This document shows positions 1 to 7,786 of a DNA stretch of 18,410 nucleotides, piece after piece (within the stretch, counting starts at the first letter, position 1; each line of letters starts with the position of its first letter). A program made the position numbers and the translations under genes. Origin of the DNA: Alphaproteobacteria bacterium (GTDB taxonomy: Bacteria > Pseudomonadota > Alphaproteobacteria > Sphingomonadales > Sphingomonadaceae); the NCBI GenBank assembly GCA_016650315.1, contig JAENVZ010000267.1:1-18410 (forward strand), read 5' to 3'. The notes under the pieces were generated by a model. The model did no database searches, had not been told where the DNA came from, and saw nothing but the letters and a program-made list of their open reading frames with translations.

Positions 1-1127
1 ACAAGGCCCGTACCAGCGTCGGTGGTGACATGCTCGGCGGCGATGAACGGGCGGGGCTTGGCAAAGAAACCGCCGAGATGGTGCATGGGGTGGTGGGCGA
101 CGGCTTCAACGAAGCCAACAAGTGGGACATCGCTAATCTTAGTGAGATATACGCCCTGATCTGGAAGACAAATTTGAGATAAACGTTTCTCGAGCGCTGC
201 TGCGAGTTCGTCGGCAATAACAATTTTGCGATCAAACCCCAAGAACGGATGTGTTTCTTGCCATTCTTGGCGAGAAACTACGACGTCTTCGTCCGCTGAT
301 CCGACAGCGGAAAAATGCGGAAGGACCGAGTACAGTCCGTACTCAACTTCCGCCCCATAAGCGATCGCCTGGTTCACCGGGATCGTCCACGGCGTCGTCG
401 TCCAGATCACCGCATGTGCGCCGACCAGTTCCGGCGCGTTCGGCGCTTCGACAATCTCGAACGCCACGTCGATCTGGGTCGACGTCACATCCTCATACTC
501 AACCTCGGCCTCGGCCAGCGCGGTCTTTTCCACCGGCGACCACATCACCGGCTTTGCGCCCCGATACAATTGCCCGCTTTCCGCGAATTTCAGCAGTTCG
601 CCGACAATCGCCGCTTCCGCCTCATACTTCATGGTCAGGTAAGGATCGGCCCAGTCGCCCATGACGCCAAGGCGCTGGAACTGCGCCTTTTGCACATCCA
701 CCCATTTGTCGGCATAGTCGCGGCACTGGGCGCGGAATTCCTGTGGGGGGACCTCGTCCTTGTTCAGCTTTTTCTTGCGATATTCTTCCTCGATCTTCCA
801 TTCGATCGGAAGGCCGTGGCAGTCCCAGCCGGGCACATAGGGCGCATCCTTGCCGAGCAACGTCTGGCTGCGGACGATGATGTCCTTCAGCACCTTGTTC
901 ATCGCATGGCCCATATGGATGTCGCCATTGGCGTAGGGCGGGCCGTCATGCAGGATGAAGCGTTCGCGGCCCTTGCGGGTTTCACGCAGACGGTCATAGA
1001 CGCCGATCTTCGCCCAGCGTTCCGCAATAGCCGGCTCCTTGGCGGCAAGGCCCGCCTTCATCGGAAAGTCGGTTTTGGGCAGGAAGACGGTGTCTTTATA
1101 GTCTTTTTGGCTTGGCGTGTCGGTCAT
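1..1127 (-). CDS. ileS: Isoleucyl-tRNA synthetase, N-terminal part (3' end outside window)
   Basis: Class I aminoacyl-tRNA synthetase that charges tRNA-Ile in the cytoplasm. About the first 375 codons are present and the rest lies beyond position 1. The translation begins MTDTPSQKDYKDTVFLPKT and carries the HIGH-type nucleotide-binding signature in the stretch HDGPPYANGDIHMGHAMNK, followed by PGWDCHGLPIEWKIE, a hallmark of IleS. The CP1 editing domain starts with the threonine-rich motif WTTTPWTIP, and VTTDAGTG appears near the window edge. The ATG at 1125-1127 fits the usual sphingomonad N-terminus. It lies about 150 nt downstream of ribF on the same strand, probably the last visible member of the purE-purK-folA-ribF-ileS run. 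The editing-domain stretch around 121-300 is poorer in GC (about 47% by hand count) than the flanking gene. The identification is secure. Confidence 0.97.
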   Translation of the reverse strand, partial: MTDTPSQKDYKDTVFLPKTDFPMKAGLAAKEPAIAERWAKIGVYDRLRETRKGRERFILHDGPPYANGDIHMGHAMNKVLKDIIVRSQTLLGKDAPYVPGWDCHGLPIEWKIEEEYRKKKLNKDEVPPQEFRAQCRDYADKWVDVQKAQFQRLGVMGDWADPYLTMKYEAEAAIVGELLKFAESGQLYRGAKPVMWSPVEKTALAEAEVEYEDVTSTQIDVAFEIVEAPNAPELVGAHAVIWTTTPWTIPVNQAIAYGAEVEYGLYSVLPHFSAVGSADEDVVVSRQEWQETHPFLGFDRKIVIADELAAALEKRLSQICLPDQGVYLTKISDVPLVGFVEAVAHHPMHHLGGFFAKPRPFIAAEHVTTDAGTGL

Positions 1128-1153
1128 GTGGCCTGTTTATTCTAAAGCCGTCC

Positions 1154-1232
1154 GGTTCGAGCAGCATCGAGCCTGTCGAGATGCGGTCGTCGAGAACGCT
1201 TCTCGACTTCGGTTCTCGACTTCGCTCGAACC
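1154..1232. repeat. Palindromic intergenic repeat (REP-like) between ribF and ileS
   Basis: The 150-nt gap between ribF and ileS contains nested inverted repeats built on TCGAG/CTCGA words. The outer arms GGTTCGAG (1154-1161) and CTCGAACC (1225-1232) are perfect complements. Inside them GTCGAGAA (1189-1196), a 3-nt loop and TTCTCGAC (1200-1207) form a perfect 8-bp hairpin. The phrase TTCTCGACTTCGCTCGAACC resembles a dispersed palindrome I recall from sphingomonad intergenic regions. That link is from memory, and only one copy occurs in this window. It may act as an mRNA-stabilising or terminating structure between the two genes. Confidence 0.6.
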
Positions 1233-1279
1233 TGCGCTCGAAACAAACGGGAGGGTTCGTGGCGTATCAGCGCACGGCC

Positions 1280-2221
1280 TTAGGGCAGGTGCGGCGTTGC
1301 TGCAAGGATTCGCCGCGCATCCTCGCAATCGCGGGCAATCTGGGCGGAAAGCGCGTCCATGCTGTCGAACTTTGCTTCGGGACGTAGAAAGGCGATGAAC
1401 TGGACTTCCACCCTCTGCCCATAGAGATTTTCAGAAAAATCGAAGAAATAGGGTTCCAGCAATTCCTTGGGCGGCTGAAACATCGGGCGGATGCCAAGGT
1501 TCGCCACCCCATCCAGGACACGGCCATCGGGCAATCGTCCGCGCACAGCATAAATGCCATAGGCCGGGCGCAGATATTTGCTCATGTCGATATTGGCGGT
1601 GGGATAGCCGATTTCGCTGCCCACCTTGTCGCCATGCTGAACGATGCCCTCAATGGCGAAGGGGCGGGTGAGCAGGCGCGCTGCCTCGCTGCAATCACCG
1701 GCCTGCAACGCCTGGCGGATGCGGCTGGACGATACCGCCTCCCCATTGCCCATGACTGGCACAATGGATTGCGTGCGCAGGGTGTGGAGCGCGCCCAATT
1801 GCGCCAGACGCTCCACATTACCCTGTCGCCCCTTGCCAAAGGTAAAATCATCGCCGGTGACAACGCCAGCCGCGCCGATTTCCTTCACCAGCTTTTCCGC
1901 AACGAAATCCTCCGCCGTCATCCCCGCCAGCGCATCGTCGAAATGAAACACCAGCATCGCGTCCGCGCCCGCCGCCGCGAACAGGCGTTCACGTTGATCC
2001 AGCGTCGTCAGGCGGAAGGCCGGAAGATCGGGAAAGAAATGCCGCACCGGATGCGGATCGAAGGTCGCAACGATGGCAAGCCGGCCCTCGGCCCGCGCCC
2101 AATCGATCGCGCGCCCGGTCACCGCCTGGTGGCCCAGGTGAAATCCATCAAAATTGCCAAGCGCGACAATCGCCCCGCGCAGGTGCGGCGGCACTGCCGA
2201 GCCGCTGTCCAGCCGCTCCAT
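1280..2221 (-). CDS. ribF: Bifunctional riboflavin kinase / FAD synthetase
   Basis: Phosphorylates riboflavin to FMN and adenylylates FMN to FAD in the cytoplasm. From the ATG at 2221 the protein has 313 residues, the normal RibF length. The N-terminal nucleotidyltransferase domain has GNFDGFHLGH (about residues 22-31) and TGDDFTFGKGRQGN. The C-terminal flavokinase domain has the GYPTANI signature and ends with the family-typical DALSAQIARDCEDAR region. A longer reading frame begins at a TTG at 2257 that overlaps the folA stop codon and would add 12 residues. I prefer the ATG because the extension adds nothing conserved, although neither start has a strong ribosome binding site. It sits 32 nt (or 0 nt with the TTG) downstream of folA in the same minus-strand run. 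Confidence 0.96.
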   Translation of the reverse strand: MERLDSGSAVPPHLRGAIVALGNFDGFHLGHQAVTGRAIDWARAEGRLAIVATFDPHPVRHFFPDLPAFRLTTLDQRERLFAAAGADAMLVFHFDDALAGMTAEDFVAEKLVKEIGAAGVVTGDDFTFGKGRQGNVERLAQLGALHTLRTQSIVPVMGNGEAVSSSRIRQALQAGDCSEAARLLTRPFAIEGIVQHGDKVGSEIGYPTANIDMSKYLRPAYGIYAVRGRLPDGRVLDGVANLGIRPMFQPPKELLEPYFFDFSENLYGQRVEVQFIAFLRPEAKFDSMDALSAQIARDCEDARRILAATPHLP

Positions 2222-2253
2222 ACGGGCCGCTATAGGAAGTTCCGCATGGCCAT

Positions 2254-2751
2254 TCAATCCATACGGCGCAGAGTAATGAAGCTGAAGGCTGGCCTCCCGT
2301 TTTCGGCGGGATGATCTTCCCGTTCCGTTTCCCGCCAGATGGCAGGATCGAAGCTTTCCACAACAGCATCGCCCGCAGGTTGGTCATGAACCTGCGTCAG
2401 TTCGATCCGGTCGGCGCGGGGCAGGAACAGTTTGTAAATCTCCGCGCCGCCGATTACTGAAATATGCGGGGCATTGGCGTGGGCTATGGCTTCATCGGCG
2501 TTGCGAACGACCTCCGCTCCTTCCTCGTCCCAGTCGGGATCGCGGGTCAGCACGATATGTCGGCGACCATCGAGCAGGCCGGGCAAGCTGTCGAACGTCT
2601 TGCGCCCCATGATCATCGGCTTGCCTTGAGTCAATGTCTTGAACCGGCGCAGGTCCGCAGGCAGGTTCCACGGGATTTTACCGGCATTTCCAATAACGCC
2701 ATTGTCGGCTCTGGCGAGAATGAGGACGATTTCGGGGCGGTTCATCGGCAT
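2254..2751 (-). CDS. folA: Dihydrofolate reductase
   Basis: NADPH-dependent reduction of dihydrofolate to tetrahydrofolate, which links one-carbon metabolism to the purine genes upstream. The 165-residue length is typical of chromosomal type I DHFR. Visible motifs are LILARADNGVIGNAGKIPWN at the N-terminus (with the IPW substrate loop), LRRFKTLTQGKPMIMGRKTFDSLP for NADPH binding, and VIGGAEIYKLFLP. The start is the ATG at 2751, which has an excellent AAGGAG Shine-Dalgarno 5 nt upstream. A second ATG two codons later is less well placed. It begins 37 nt after the purK stop, and its stop codon overlaps the possible TTG start of ribF, consistent with one transcript. Confidence 0.97.
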   Translation of the reverse strand: MPMNRPEIVLILARADNGVIGNAGKIPWNLPADLRRFKTLTQGKPMIMGRKTFDSLPGLLDGRRHIVLTRDPDWDEEGAEVVRNADEAIAHANAPHISVIGGAEIYKLFLPRADRIELTQVHDQPAGDAVVESFDPAIWRETEREDHPAENGRPAFSFITLRRMD

Positions 2752-2788
2752 TACAGCTCCTTGCGTCCTTTCCTTGGGGAATGAGCGA

Positions 2789-3859
2789 TTACAGGAATAA
2801 TCGGGTTACATGGCCCATTTTTCGTCCCGGCCTGCCCTCTCCTTTGCCATAAAGGTGGAGATGATTTGAAGGGTCGGCGAGAATATTTTCCACATTTTCT
2901 GCACCATCGCCAATCAGATTGCGCATTTCGACCTTGGCGGCGGCGAGCCGGGTATCGCCAAGCGGCAAGCCGCAAATGGCGCGGATGTGGTTTTCGAACT
3001 GGCTGGTGATGGCGCCTTCAATGGTCCAGTGGCCGCTATTATGCACACGCGGCGCCATTTCGTTGAAAACAGGTCCATCTTTGCCCGCAAAGAATTCCAG
3101 GGCCAGCACGCCAACATAATCAAGGGCATCGGCGACCTTGCGCGCAAGCGCCTTTGCCTCTTCGGCCTGACCTGCAATGATGGGGCCGGCGGGCACGGTG
3201 GACAATGCCAAAATCCCGTGATCGTGCACATTGTCCGGGCAATCCCAGACCTGTATTGCGCCATCGACGGAGCGTGCCAGCAACACTGAAAACTCGCGCT
3301 CGAACGGCACGAAACCCTCCAGTATCGCCGGTTGCCCGGCTATAGCCGCCCATGCGGCATCGGCATCGCCTGCGGCCATGATCCGCGCCTGCCCCTTGCC
3401 GTCATAGCCCAGCCGCCGGGTCTTGAGGATCGCGGGCGCGCCGATTTTTGTCAGCGCCGCGTCAAGTTCCGCCCGGTCGCCAACGCTGGCCCAGGACGCA
3501 GTCCGACCACCAAGATGGCCAATGAAGCTTTTTTCCGCTTCCCGGTCCTGCGCAATTTCCAGTGCCTGAACCGATGGCCGGACTATGGCACTCTCCGCAA
3601 GCGCAACCAGCGGCGCATGGTGGATATTTTCAAACTCATAGGTGACGACATCAACCTTTGCGGCAAAGGCGCGCAACGCGGCGATGTCGTCATAATCGCC
3701 CCTGGTCCATTCCGCCGCGACTTCAGCCGCGATACTGGTTTCTTCGGGCGCATAGATATGCACCCGATAGCCAAGTTGCGCCGCCGCCATGGCCAGCATC
3801 CGGCCGAGCTGCCCGCCGCCCAATATGCCGATAGTGGAACCGGGAGGAAGCGCCGTCAT
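2789..3859 (-). CDS. purK: 5-(carboxyamino)imidazole ribonucleotide synthase (ATPase subunit)
   Basis: ATP-grasp enzyme that carboxylates AIR with bicarbonate to N5-CAIR in de novo purine synthesis; PurE then isomerises the product. The 356 residues open with the Rossmann-like [11 protein letters not shown] (about 10-20). The ATP-grasp core has [26 protein letters not shown] and the metal/substrate motif [18 protein letters not shown], all characteristic of PurK. The ATG at 3857-3859 overlaps the purE TGA (3856-3858) in an ATGA arrangement, so the two are translationally coupled. This matches the functional partnership of PurE and PurK. No anomaly was seen. Confidence 0.97.
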   Translation of the reverse strand: MTALPPGSTIGILGGGQLGRMLAMAAAQLGYRVHIYAPEETSIAAEVAAEWTRGDYDDIAALRAFAAKVDVVTYEFENIHHAPLVALAESAIVRPSVQALEIAQDREAEKSFIGHLGGRTASWASVGDRAELDAALTKIGAPAILKTRRLGYDGKGQARIMAAGDADAAWAAIAGQPAILEGFVPFEREFSVLLARSVDGAIQVWDCPDNVHDHGILALSTVPAGPIIAGQAEEAKALARKVADALDYVGVLALEFFAGKDGPVFNEMAPRVHNSGHWTIEGAITSQFENHIRAICGLPLGDTRLAAAKVEMRNLIGDGAENVENILADPSNHLHLYGKGEGRPGRKMGHVTRLFL

Positions 3860-4344
3860 TCAGGTTCCACCGCCACATCCGTCGTCTGCTGTTCCCGCCA
3901 AGCCTCCAGCCGTTCAGCAAGATCTGTATCGTCATTGGCCAGGATAGCGGCGGCAAGCAGGCCAGCATTGATTGCCCCCGGCTTTCCGATTGCAAGCGTG
4001 CCAACCGGAATTCCGCCCGGCATCTGGACAATGGAAAGCAGGCTGTCCATGCCCTTCAAAGCCTTGGATTCGACCGGCACGCCCAGCACCGGCAGGCGCG
4101 TCATTGACGCTGTCATGCCCGGCAAATGTGCCGCGCCGCCCGCCCCCGCGATAATGACCTTCAGCCCGCGTGCCACAGCGCTGCGTGCATAGTCATAGAG
4201 TCTTTCAGGGGTCCGATGCGCAGAAACGACCTTGCATTCATGCGGTACGTCCAGCGCCGTCAATATGTCGGCGGCATTCGACATGGTTTCCCAGTCGGAA
4301 CGGCTGCCCATTATGATACCGACCAGCGGCTTGCCTTGCGTCAT
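3856..4344 (-). CDS. purE: 5-(carboxyamino)imidazole ribonucleotide mutase
   Basis: Class I PurE, which converts N5-CAIR to CAIR in purine biosynthesis and forms octamers in the cytoplasm. The 162 residues start [19 protein letters not shown]. The phosphate/substrate motif GSRSD, the catalytic SAHRTPE (His about 43) and [12 protein letters not shown] are all present. The reading frame is open for 29 more codons upstream, but that extension is Arg-rich and unlike the family. The ATG at 4344 has AGGAAG about 6 nt upstream and fits the normal N-terminus. It is the first gene of the minus-strand run toward ileS, so the promoter should lie in 4345-4555. Confidence 0.96.
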   Translation of the reverse strand: MTQGKPLVGIIMGSRSDWETMSNAADILTALDVPHECKVVSAHRTPERLYDYARSAVARGLKVIIAGAGGAAHLPGMTASMTRLPVLGVPVESKALKGMDSLLSIVQMPGGIPVGTLAIGKPGAINAGLLAAAILANDDTDLAERLEAWREQQTTDVAVEPE

Positions 4345-4489
4345 GTCGCTTCCTGGTTCTTCGCCCCGATCCTTCGCCGGCGCGCGAGGTAAGAAGCGAT
4401 GGCTCTTAACCGCGCAACCGCGCCCCGGCAATGCCCATCGGCATCAAACCGCCCGGACAAGGAAAAAAATCGCTTTAAAGTCCGGCAAA

Positions 4490-4506
4490 CTAAAAATAAA
4501 TTAACC
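4490..4506 (+). promoter_or_regulatory. Candidate CtrA box upstream of the diguanylate cyclase
   Basis: CTAA, seven bases (AAATAAA), then TTAACC. The alphaproteobacterial CtrA consensus is TTAA-N7-TTAACC, so one base differs. The second half-site would also serve as a -35-like TTAACC. A weak -10 candidate (GATACG) follows after 17 nt, and the GTG start of the cyclase is about 50 nt downstream. CtrA boxes that overlap the -35 element are typical of CtrA-activated promoters. The same AT-rich patch lies upstream of purE on the other strand, but it is far from that start. This is inference from motif matching only. Confidence 0.4.
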
Positions 4507-4555
4507 AAGATAGTCGATAGAGTGATACGGCTCCGCTGATTTTGGGGGATCGATT

Positions 4556-5176
4556 GTGCACAAGTTAAGATCTGATGCTTCAGCACCATTGACTGAAGCC
4601 GATCGCATTCGGGATTTGGAAGTTGAGGTCACGGCCATGCGCCGTGAACTGAGGTCCTTGCGGATCGCCAACAGTGAACTGGAACGGGTAGTCGAGCGCG
4701 ATACGTTGACCCCGCTTTATAATCGGCGCTATTTCATCAACGCGATCAATGACCGCCGGAAACGGCTGGAACGCTATGGCACGCGGTCAATTCTCGTTTT
4801 TGTTGATGTCGATGGTCTGAAACGGATCAATGATACGCATGGTCATAATGCAGGGGACTATGCGCTTATTCATATTGCCGGACTGTTGTTCGCCAATGTT
4901 CGCACGACGGATATTGTTGCACGCATTGGCGGCGACGAATTCGCTCTGGTCCTTGAGGAACTGACCAAGGACGAAGCATTGGCAAAAATCGCGCAGTTGC
5001 GGGAAGCTATCCTGCAAGCGTCTTGCGAATATGGTGACGCCTCGCTGATGCTCGGTGCATCATTCGGCATGGCCGTGATGCTTGAAAGCGACACCGATGA
5101 AGCGCTGATCGCGCGCGCCGATGCCGACATGTATGCGAACAAGCGCAAAATGCGTGATCAGCGTTCCGACAAATAA
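4556..5176 (+). CDS. GGDEF-domain diguanylate cyclase, soluble
   Basis: Predicted to make cyclic di-GMP from two GTP. The 206 residues have a charged, probably coiled-coil N-terminus (about 14-47: [20 protein letters not shown]...) and then one GGDEF domain. Substrate and metal residues appear in [20 protein letters not shown] (about 82-101). The active-site loop GGDEF (about 125-129) is intact. RTTD (116-119) lies exactly five residues before it, the position of the RxxD inhibitory I-site, so product feedback is expected. No membrane segment or sensor domain is seen, so input probably comes through the coiled coil. The GTG start is supported by GGGGGA six bases upstream. The last 19 bases overlap the 3' end of gpmA on the other strand. 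Base composition is slightly more AT-rich than its neighbours. Confidence 0.93.
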   Translation: MHKLRSDASAPLTEADRIRDLEVEVTAMRRELRSLRIANSELERVVERDTLTPLYNRRYFINAINDRRKRLERYGTRSILVFVDVDGLKRINDTHGHNAGDYALIHIAGLLFANVRTTDIVARIGGDEFALVLEELTKDEALAKIAQLREAILQASCEYGDASLMLGASFGMAVMLESDTDEALIARADADMYANKRKMRDQRSDK

Positions 5177-5844
5177 TAGCGGTCGATTTCCGTCAGATCG
5201 CCATCCAGCTCATAGACAATCGGCTGGCCTGTGGGGATTTCAAGGCTGGGAATGTCCGCATCGGCAATACCCGACAAATGTTTGACCAGCGCGCGCAGCG
5301 AATTGCCATGCGCGGAAATGAGCACACGCCTGCCTGCCTTTAACTCTGGTGCGATCCGGCTTTCCCAATAGGGCAGCACGCGTGCGATTGTGTCCTTCAG
5401 GCTTTCGGTATTCGGGATGGCGATGCCCGCATAGCGACGGTCCTTTGACAGATCGAAGGGGCTGTCGGCCGGTAATGGCGGCGGCGGCAAGTCAAAGCTG
5501 CGGCGCCAGATATGCACCTGTTCATCGCCATGCTTTGCCGCCGTTTCCGCCTTGTTAAGGCCGGTCAGGCCGCCATAATGGCGCTCGTTCAAACGCCAGT
5601 CCTTTTCCACCGGCAGCCACAAGCGTCCCATTTCCTCCAGCGCCAGATGCAGCGTCTTGATCGCGCGGGTCTGGACAGACGTGAAGCAGCAATCGAAATC
5701 CAAGCCCTTTTCAGCCATCAGCTTGCCCGCCGCACGCGCTTCTTCCGCGCCCTTTTCGGTAACATCCACGTCCCACCAGCCGGTAAAGCGGTTTTCCAGG
5801 TTCCAGACGGACTGGCCATGGCGGATGAGGACGAGTGTGGGCAT
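5158..5844 (-). CDS. gpmA: 2,3-bisphosphoglycerate-dependent phosphoglycerate mutase
   Basis: Interconverts 3- and 2-phosphoglycerate in glycolysis and gluconeogenesis. The 228 residues match the short dPGM family. The phosphohistidine motif LIRHGQS is at the N-terminus (His9), followed by [22 protein letters not shown] (Arg60), [14 protein letters not shown] (Glu87) and the second catalytic histidine in [10 protein letters not shown] (His179). The ATG at 5844 has GGAG six bases upstream. It is convergent with the diguanylate cyclase, with 19 bp of 3' overlap. It follows the carboxypeptidase gene by 81 nt, a gap holding a possible hairpin (AAGGCTT 5860-5866 with AAGCCTT 5880-5886), so it may have its own promoter. 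Confidence 0.97.
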   Translation of the reverse strand: MPTLVLIRHGQSVWNLENRFTGWWDVDVTEKGAEEARAAGKLMAEKGLDFDCCFTSVQTRAIKTLHLALEEMGRLWLPVEKDWRLNERHYGGLTGLNKAETAAKHGDEQVHIWRRSFDLPPPPLPADSPFDLSKDRRYAGIAIPNTESLKDTIARVLPYWESRIAPELKAGRRVLISAHGNSLRALVKHLSGIADADIPSLEIPTGQPIVYELDGDLTEIDRYYLSER

Positions 5845-5925
5845 GGTGGTCTCCGGCTTAAGGCTTTGCGCGTCCTAATAAGCCTTGAAGAGAGGCGCAA
5901 GTCTGCTGGAGTTCTCGATAGCTTG

Positions 5926-7044
5926 TCAAATCTCGTCAATCACCTCCGCCAGCGTCGCCAGACAATCCTTGGCCAATTGCATCGACCGGGCCGGTGACCA
6001 GCCAAAATCGGGGTCCGGCAAGGCGTCATTATCCTTGAACGGCATTTCCAGCGTCATCGACACCGCGCCATAGCGCTCGGCCAATTGCGCGGTGGACATG
6101 GACAGGTTGGCCCGTCCCGGCGGTGCGGAGGGATACCCGATGGCGGTCTGGAAATCGGGCGACCGGGCAGCCAGAATATCCCGATAGCGATTATAGAGCG
6201 CCAGTTGGCCCTCCTTGATGGACGGTATCCCCTTAAATCCCGCGATGAAGACGGCGGAAATGGCTTCGTCACCATGTACATCCATGGCAAAATCGACCCC
6301 GGCTTCATCCATCGCCGCACGGACAAGATAGACTTCCGGGCTGCGCTCCATGCTGGGGTCGTGCCATTCGCGGTTCAAATTCACGCCCGCCGCATTGGTC
6401 CGCAAATGCCCCCGCCTGCTGCCGTCAGGGTTCATATTCGGGACGATGTGAAAAGTTGCCTTCTGCCGCAGCAGCCGTGCAACCGAATCCTCCATGTCGG
6501 TCAGGCGCTCGATAGCCCCTTCCATCCACCATTCCGCCATGGATTCGCCCGGATGCTGGCGGGCATAGAGCCACACTTGTTTTGGGCCATCGCCCAGAGT
6601 CAAAAGGTCGAGCGGCTGACCATCGAGAGTAAGGCCAAGCTGGCGCTGCATAACGCCCGGCTGATTCGCGGCATAGGCGATAAGGTCATGATGCCGCTCC
6701 ATCGAATAGGGCGCGAAATAGGCGATCCACATGGCGTTGCTGTCCGGCGCGACACGAATCGTCAGCACGCCATCGGCATAGCTGGTGTCCGCCATCAGCC
6801 AGTTCTCCCGATCCTCGCTCACGCGCGCCTTGTAGCCCGGCCAGCCATCGGGATAGGCCGTGCCAGCACAGTTCTTGATCCGCAGCTCCACCTCTTCACC
6901 CGCCGCACCTGACAGGCGGAAATGGAACCATTGATAAAAGTCGCTGTCCTTGTCCTTGACGATTTCAAGGTCGATGCGATTGCCGGAAATGTCCAGAACG
7001 CGGATATTGCCTGCATCAAAGGCGCTGCTGATCGATAGGGTCAT
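5926..7044 (-). CDS. M14-family zinc carboxypeptidase, cytosolic-carboxypeptidase-like
   Basis: Predicted zinc metallocarboxypeptidase resembling the CCP/Nna1 (AGBL) branch of family M14, which in eukaryotes removes glutamates from tubulin. The bacterial substrates are not known to me. The 372 residues comprise an N-terminal beta-rich domain (about 1-125, with [12 protein letters not shown] and [13 protein letters not shown] typical of the branch) and the peptidase domain. Zinc ligands are visible: H164-x-x-E167 in [13 protein letters not shown] and H257 in MDVHGDE. Substrate-binding NLNREW is at 222-227, and the catalytic Glu333 lies in TLEMPFK. No signal peptide is seen, so it is cytoplasmic. 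The start overlaps the stop of the upstream lipoprotein gene (ATGA, 7041-7044), which implies coupling. An annotation simply as a DUF or succinylglutamate desuccinylase-like protein is possible. Confidence 0.92.
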   Translation of the reverse strand: MTLSISSAFDAGNIRVLDISGNRIDLEIVKDKDSDFYQWFHFRLSGAAGEEVELRIKNCAGTAYPDGWPGYKARVSEDRENWLMADTSYADGVLTIRVAPDSNAMWIAYFAPYSMERHHDLIAYAANQPGVMQRQLGLTLDGQPLDLLTLGDGPKQVWLYARQHPGESMAEWWMEGAIERLTDMEDSVARLLRQKATFHIVPNMNPDGSRRGHLRTNAAGVNLNREWHDPSMERSPEVYLVRAAMDEAGVDFAMDVHGDEAISAVFIAGFKGIPSIKEGQLALYNRYRDILAARSPDFQTAIGYPSAPPGRANLSMSTAQLAERYGAVSMTLEMPFKDNDALPDPDFGWSPARSMQLAKDCLATLAEVIDEI

Positions 7045-7631
7045 TTGACGGTGATAGTCCGCCCCGACACGCCGGGAAAGTCCCTGAACAATGCCTCAGC
7101 CAATTTGGATGCCGTCATGCCCGGTTGGGCGGCGGGAGAATTTTCCTTCGCTTCGGTCATGGCGCGGCCTTCCCATATGATGGTCGCATCGGCGCGCCGT
7201 TTGATCTGCACAGCGATCTGGGTCATCACGGTCGCCTTGGGCTTGCCCGACAGGTTGATACCAATGCCCAGCCCCACGCCGCTACCATAGCTGCCCGTGC
7301 TGCCGCCAACCCCGATACTGACCGGCGATCGTCCTTCCGACAGCGTATCGCGCCCGCCGCGGCGATAGTTGACGCTCGCCACATATTCGCTGCCCATCCC
7401 CGATTGTTCGGTAAAGCCGATTCGCTGCAATTCGCGCTCCACGGCGGCGGCATAGCTGCGAAATTCAAGGCTGGTATCATCGTCAAAGGCCAGCGGTTCC
7501 ACCGCGATTGTCCCACGTCCGGTCTGATCGCCAATATGAAAGCGGGTGACCTCAACCGGTGCAATTGCTGTCGCGCAGCCTGCTAATGCAAGCGGACCGA
7601 CCAGCAAACAGGCCCATTTTTTCACGCGCAT
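7041..7631 (-). CDS. DUF4136-type lipoprotein
   Basis: Predicted envelope lipoprotein of unknown function, 196 residues from the ATG at 7631. A GTG one codon upstream (7634) is an equally readable start; GAGGGAGA lies just upstream of both. The N-terminus [20 protein letters not shown] has basic residues, a short hydrophobic core and a lipobox LAGC with the acylated cysteine at about 19. The mature part contains a glycine/serine-rich stretch ([20 protein letters not shown]) and the IIWEGRA segment common to DUF4136 proteins. The second residue after the lipidated cysteine is Thr, so there is no inner-membrane retention Asp and outer-membrane sorting is likely. Its stop overlaps the start of the carboxypeptidase gene. 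Confidence 0.85.
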   Translation of the reverse strand: MRVKKWACLLVGPLALAGCATAIAPVEVTRFHIGDQTGRGTIAVEPLAFDDDTSLEFRSYAAAVERELQRIGFTEQSGMGSEYVASVNYRRGGRDTLSEGRSPVSIGVGGSTGSYGSGVGLGIGINLSGKPKATVMTQIAVQIKRRADATIIWEGRAMTEAKENSPAAQPGMTASKLAEALFRDFPGVSGRTITVK

Positions 7632-7786
7632 CACACATTCTCCCTCTCTGCGTCTGCCCGGATGCCGTCATCGCGTTCCAGAATCATAAGGCATGACATG
7701 GCTGCATATAGCATGAACGGGGATTCCATTGCGCCTGACGCACGGCTATTGTCTGTTAATTCAATAACTCAGCTACAGGGTGACCG

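Noticed and set aside
315-1145. 276-residue plus-strand frame opposite ileS
   Set aside because: Mirror frame of a GC-rich coding sequence; the minus strand carries intact IleS motifs throughout.
1634-2314. 226-residue plus-strand frame opposite ribF
   Set aside because: Arg/Gln/His-rich shadow frame; ribF motifs are complete on the minus strand.
4345-4431. 29-residue N-terminal extension of PurE
   Set aside because: Not conserved in the family, while the ATG at 4344 has a proper ribosome binding site.
5860-5886. Terminator between the carboxypeptidase gene and gpmA (AAGGCTT/AAGCCTT)
   Set aside because: The stem is short with a 13-nt loop and no T tract, and it lies upstream of the carboxypeptidase stop only by position on the other side of the gap; too weak to list as a feature.
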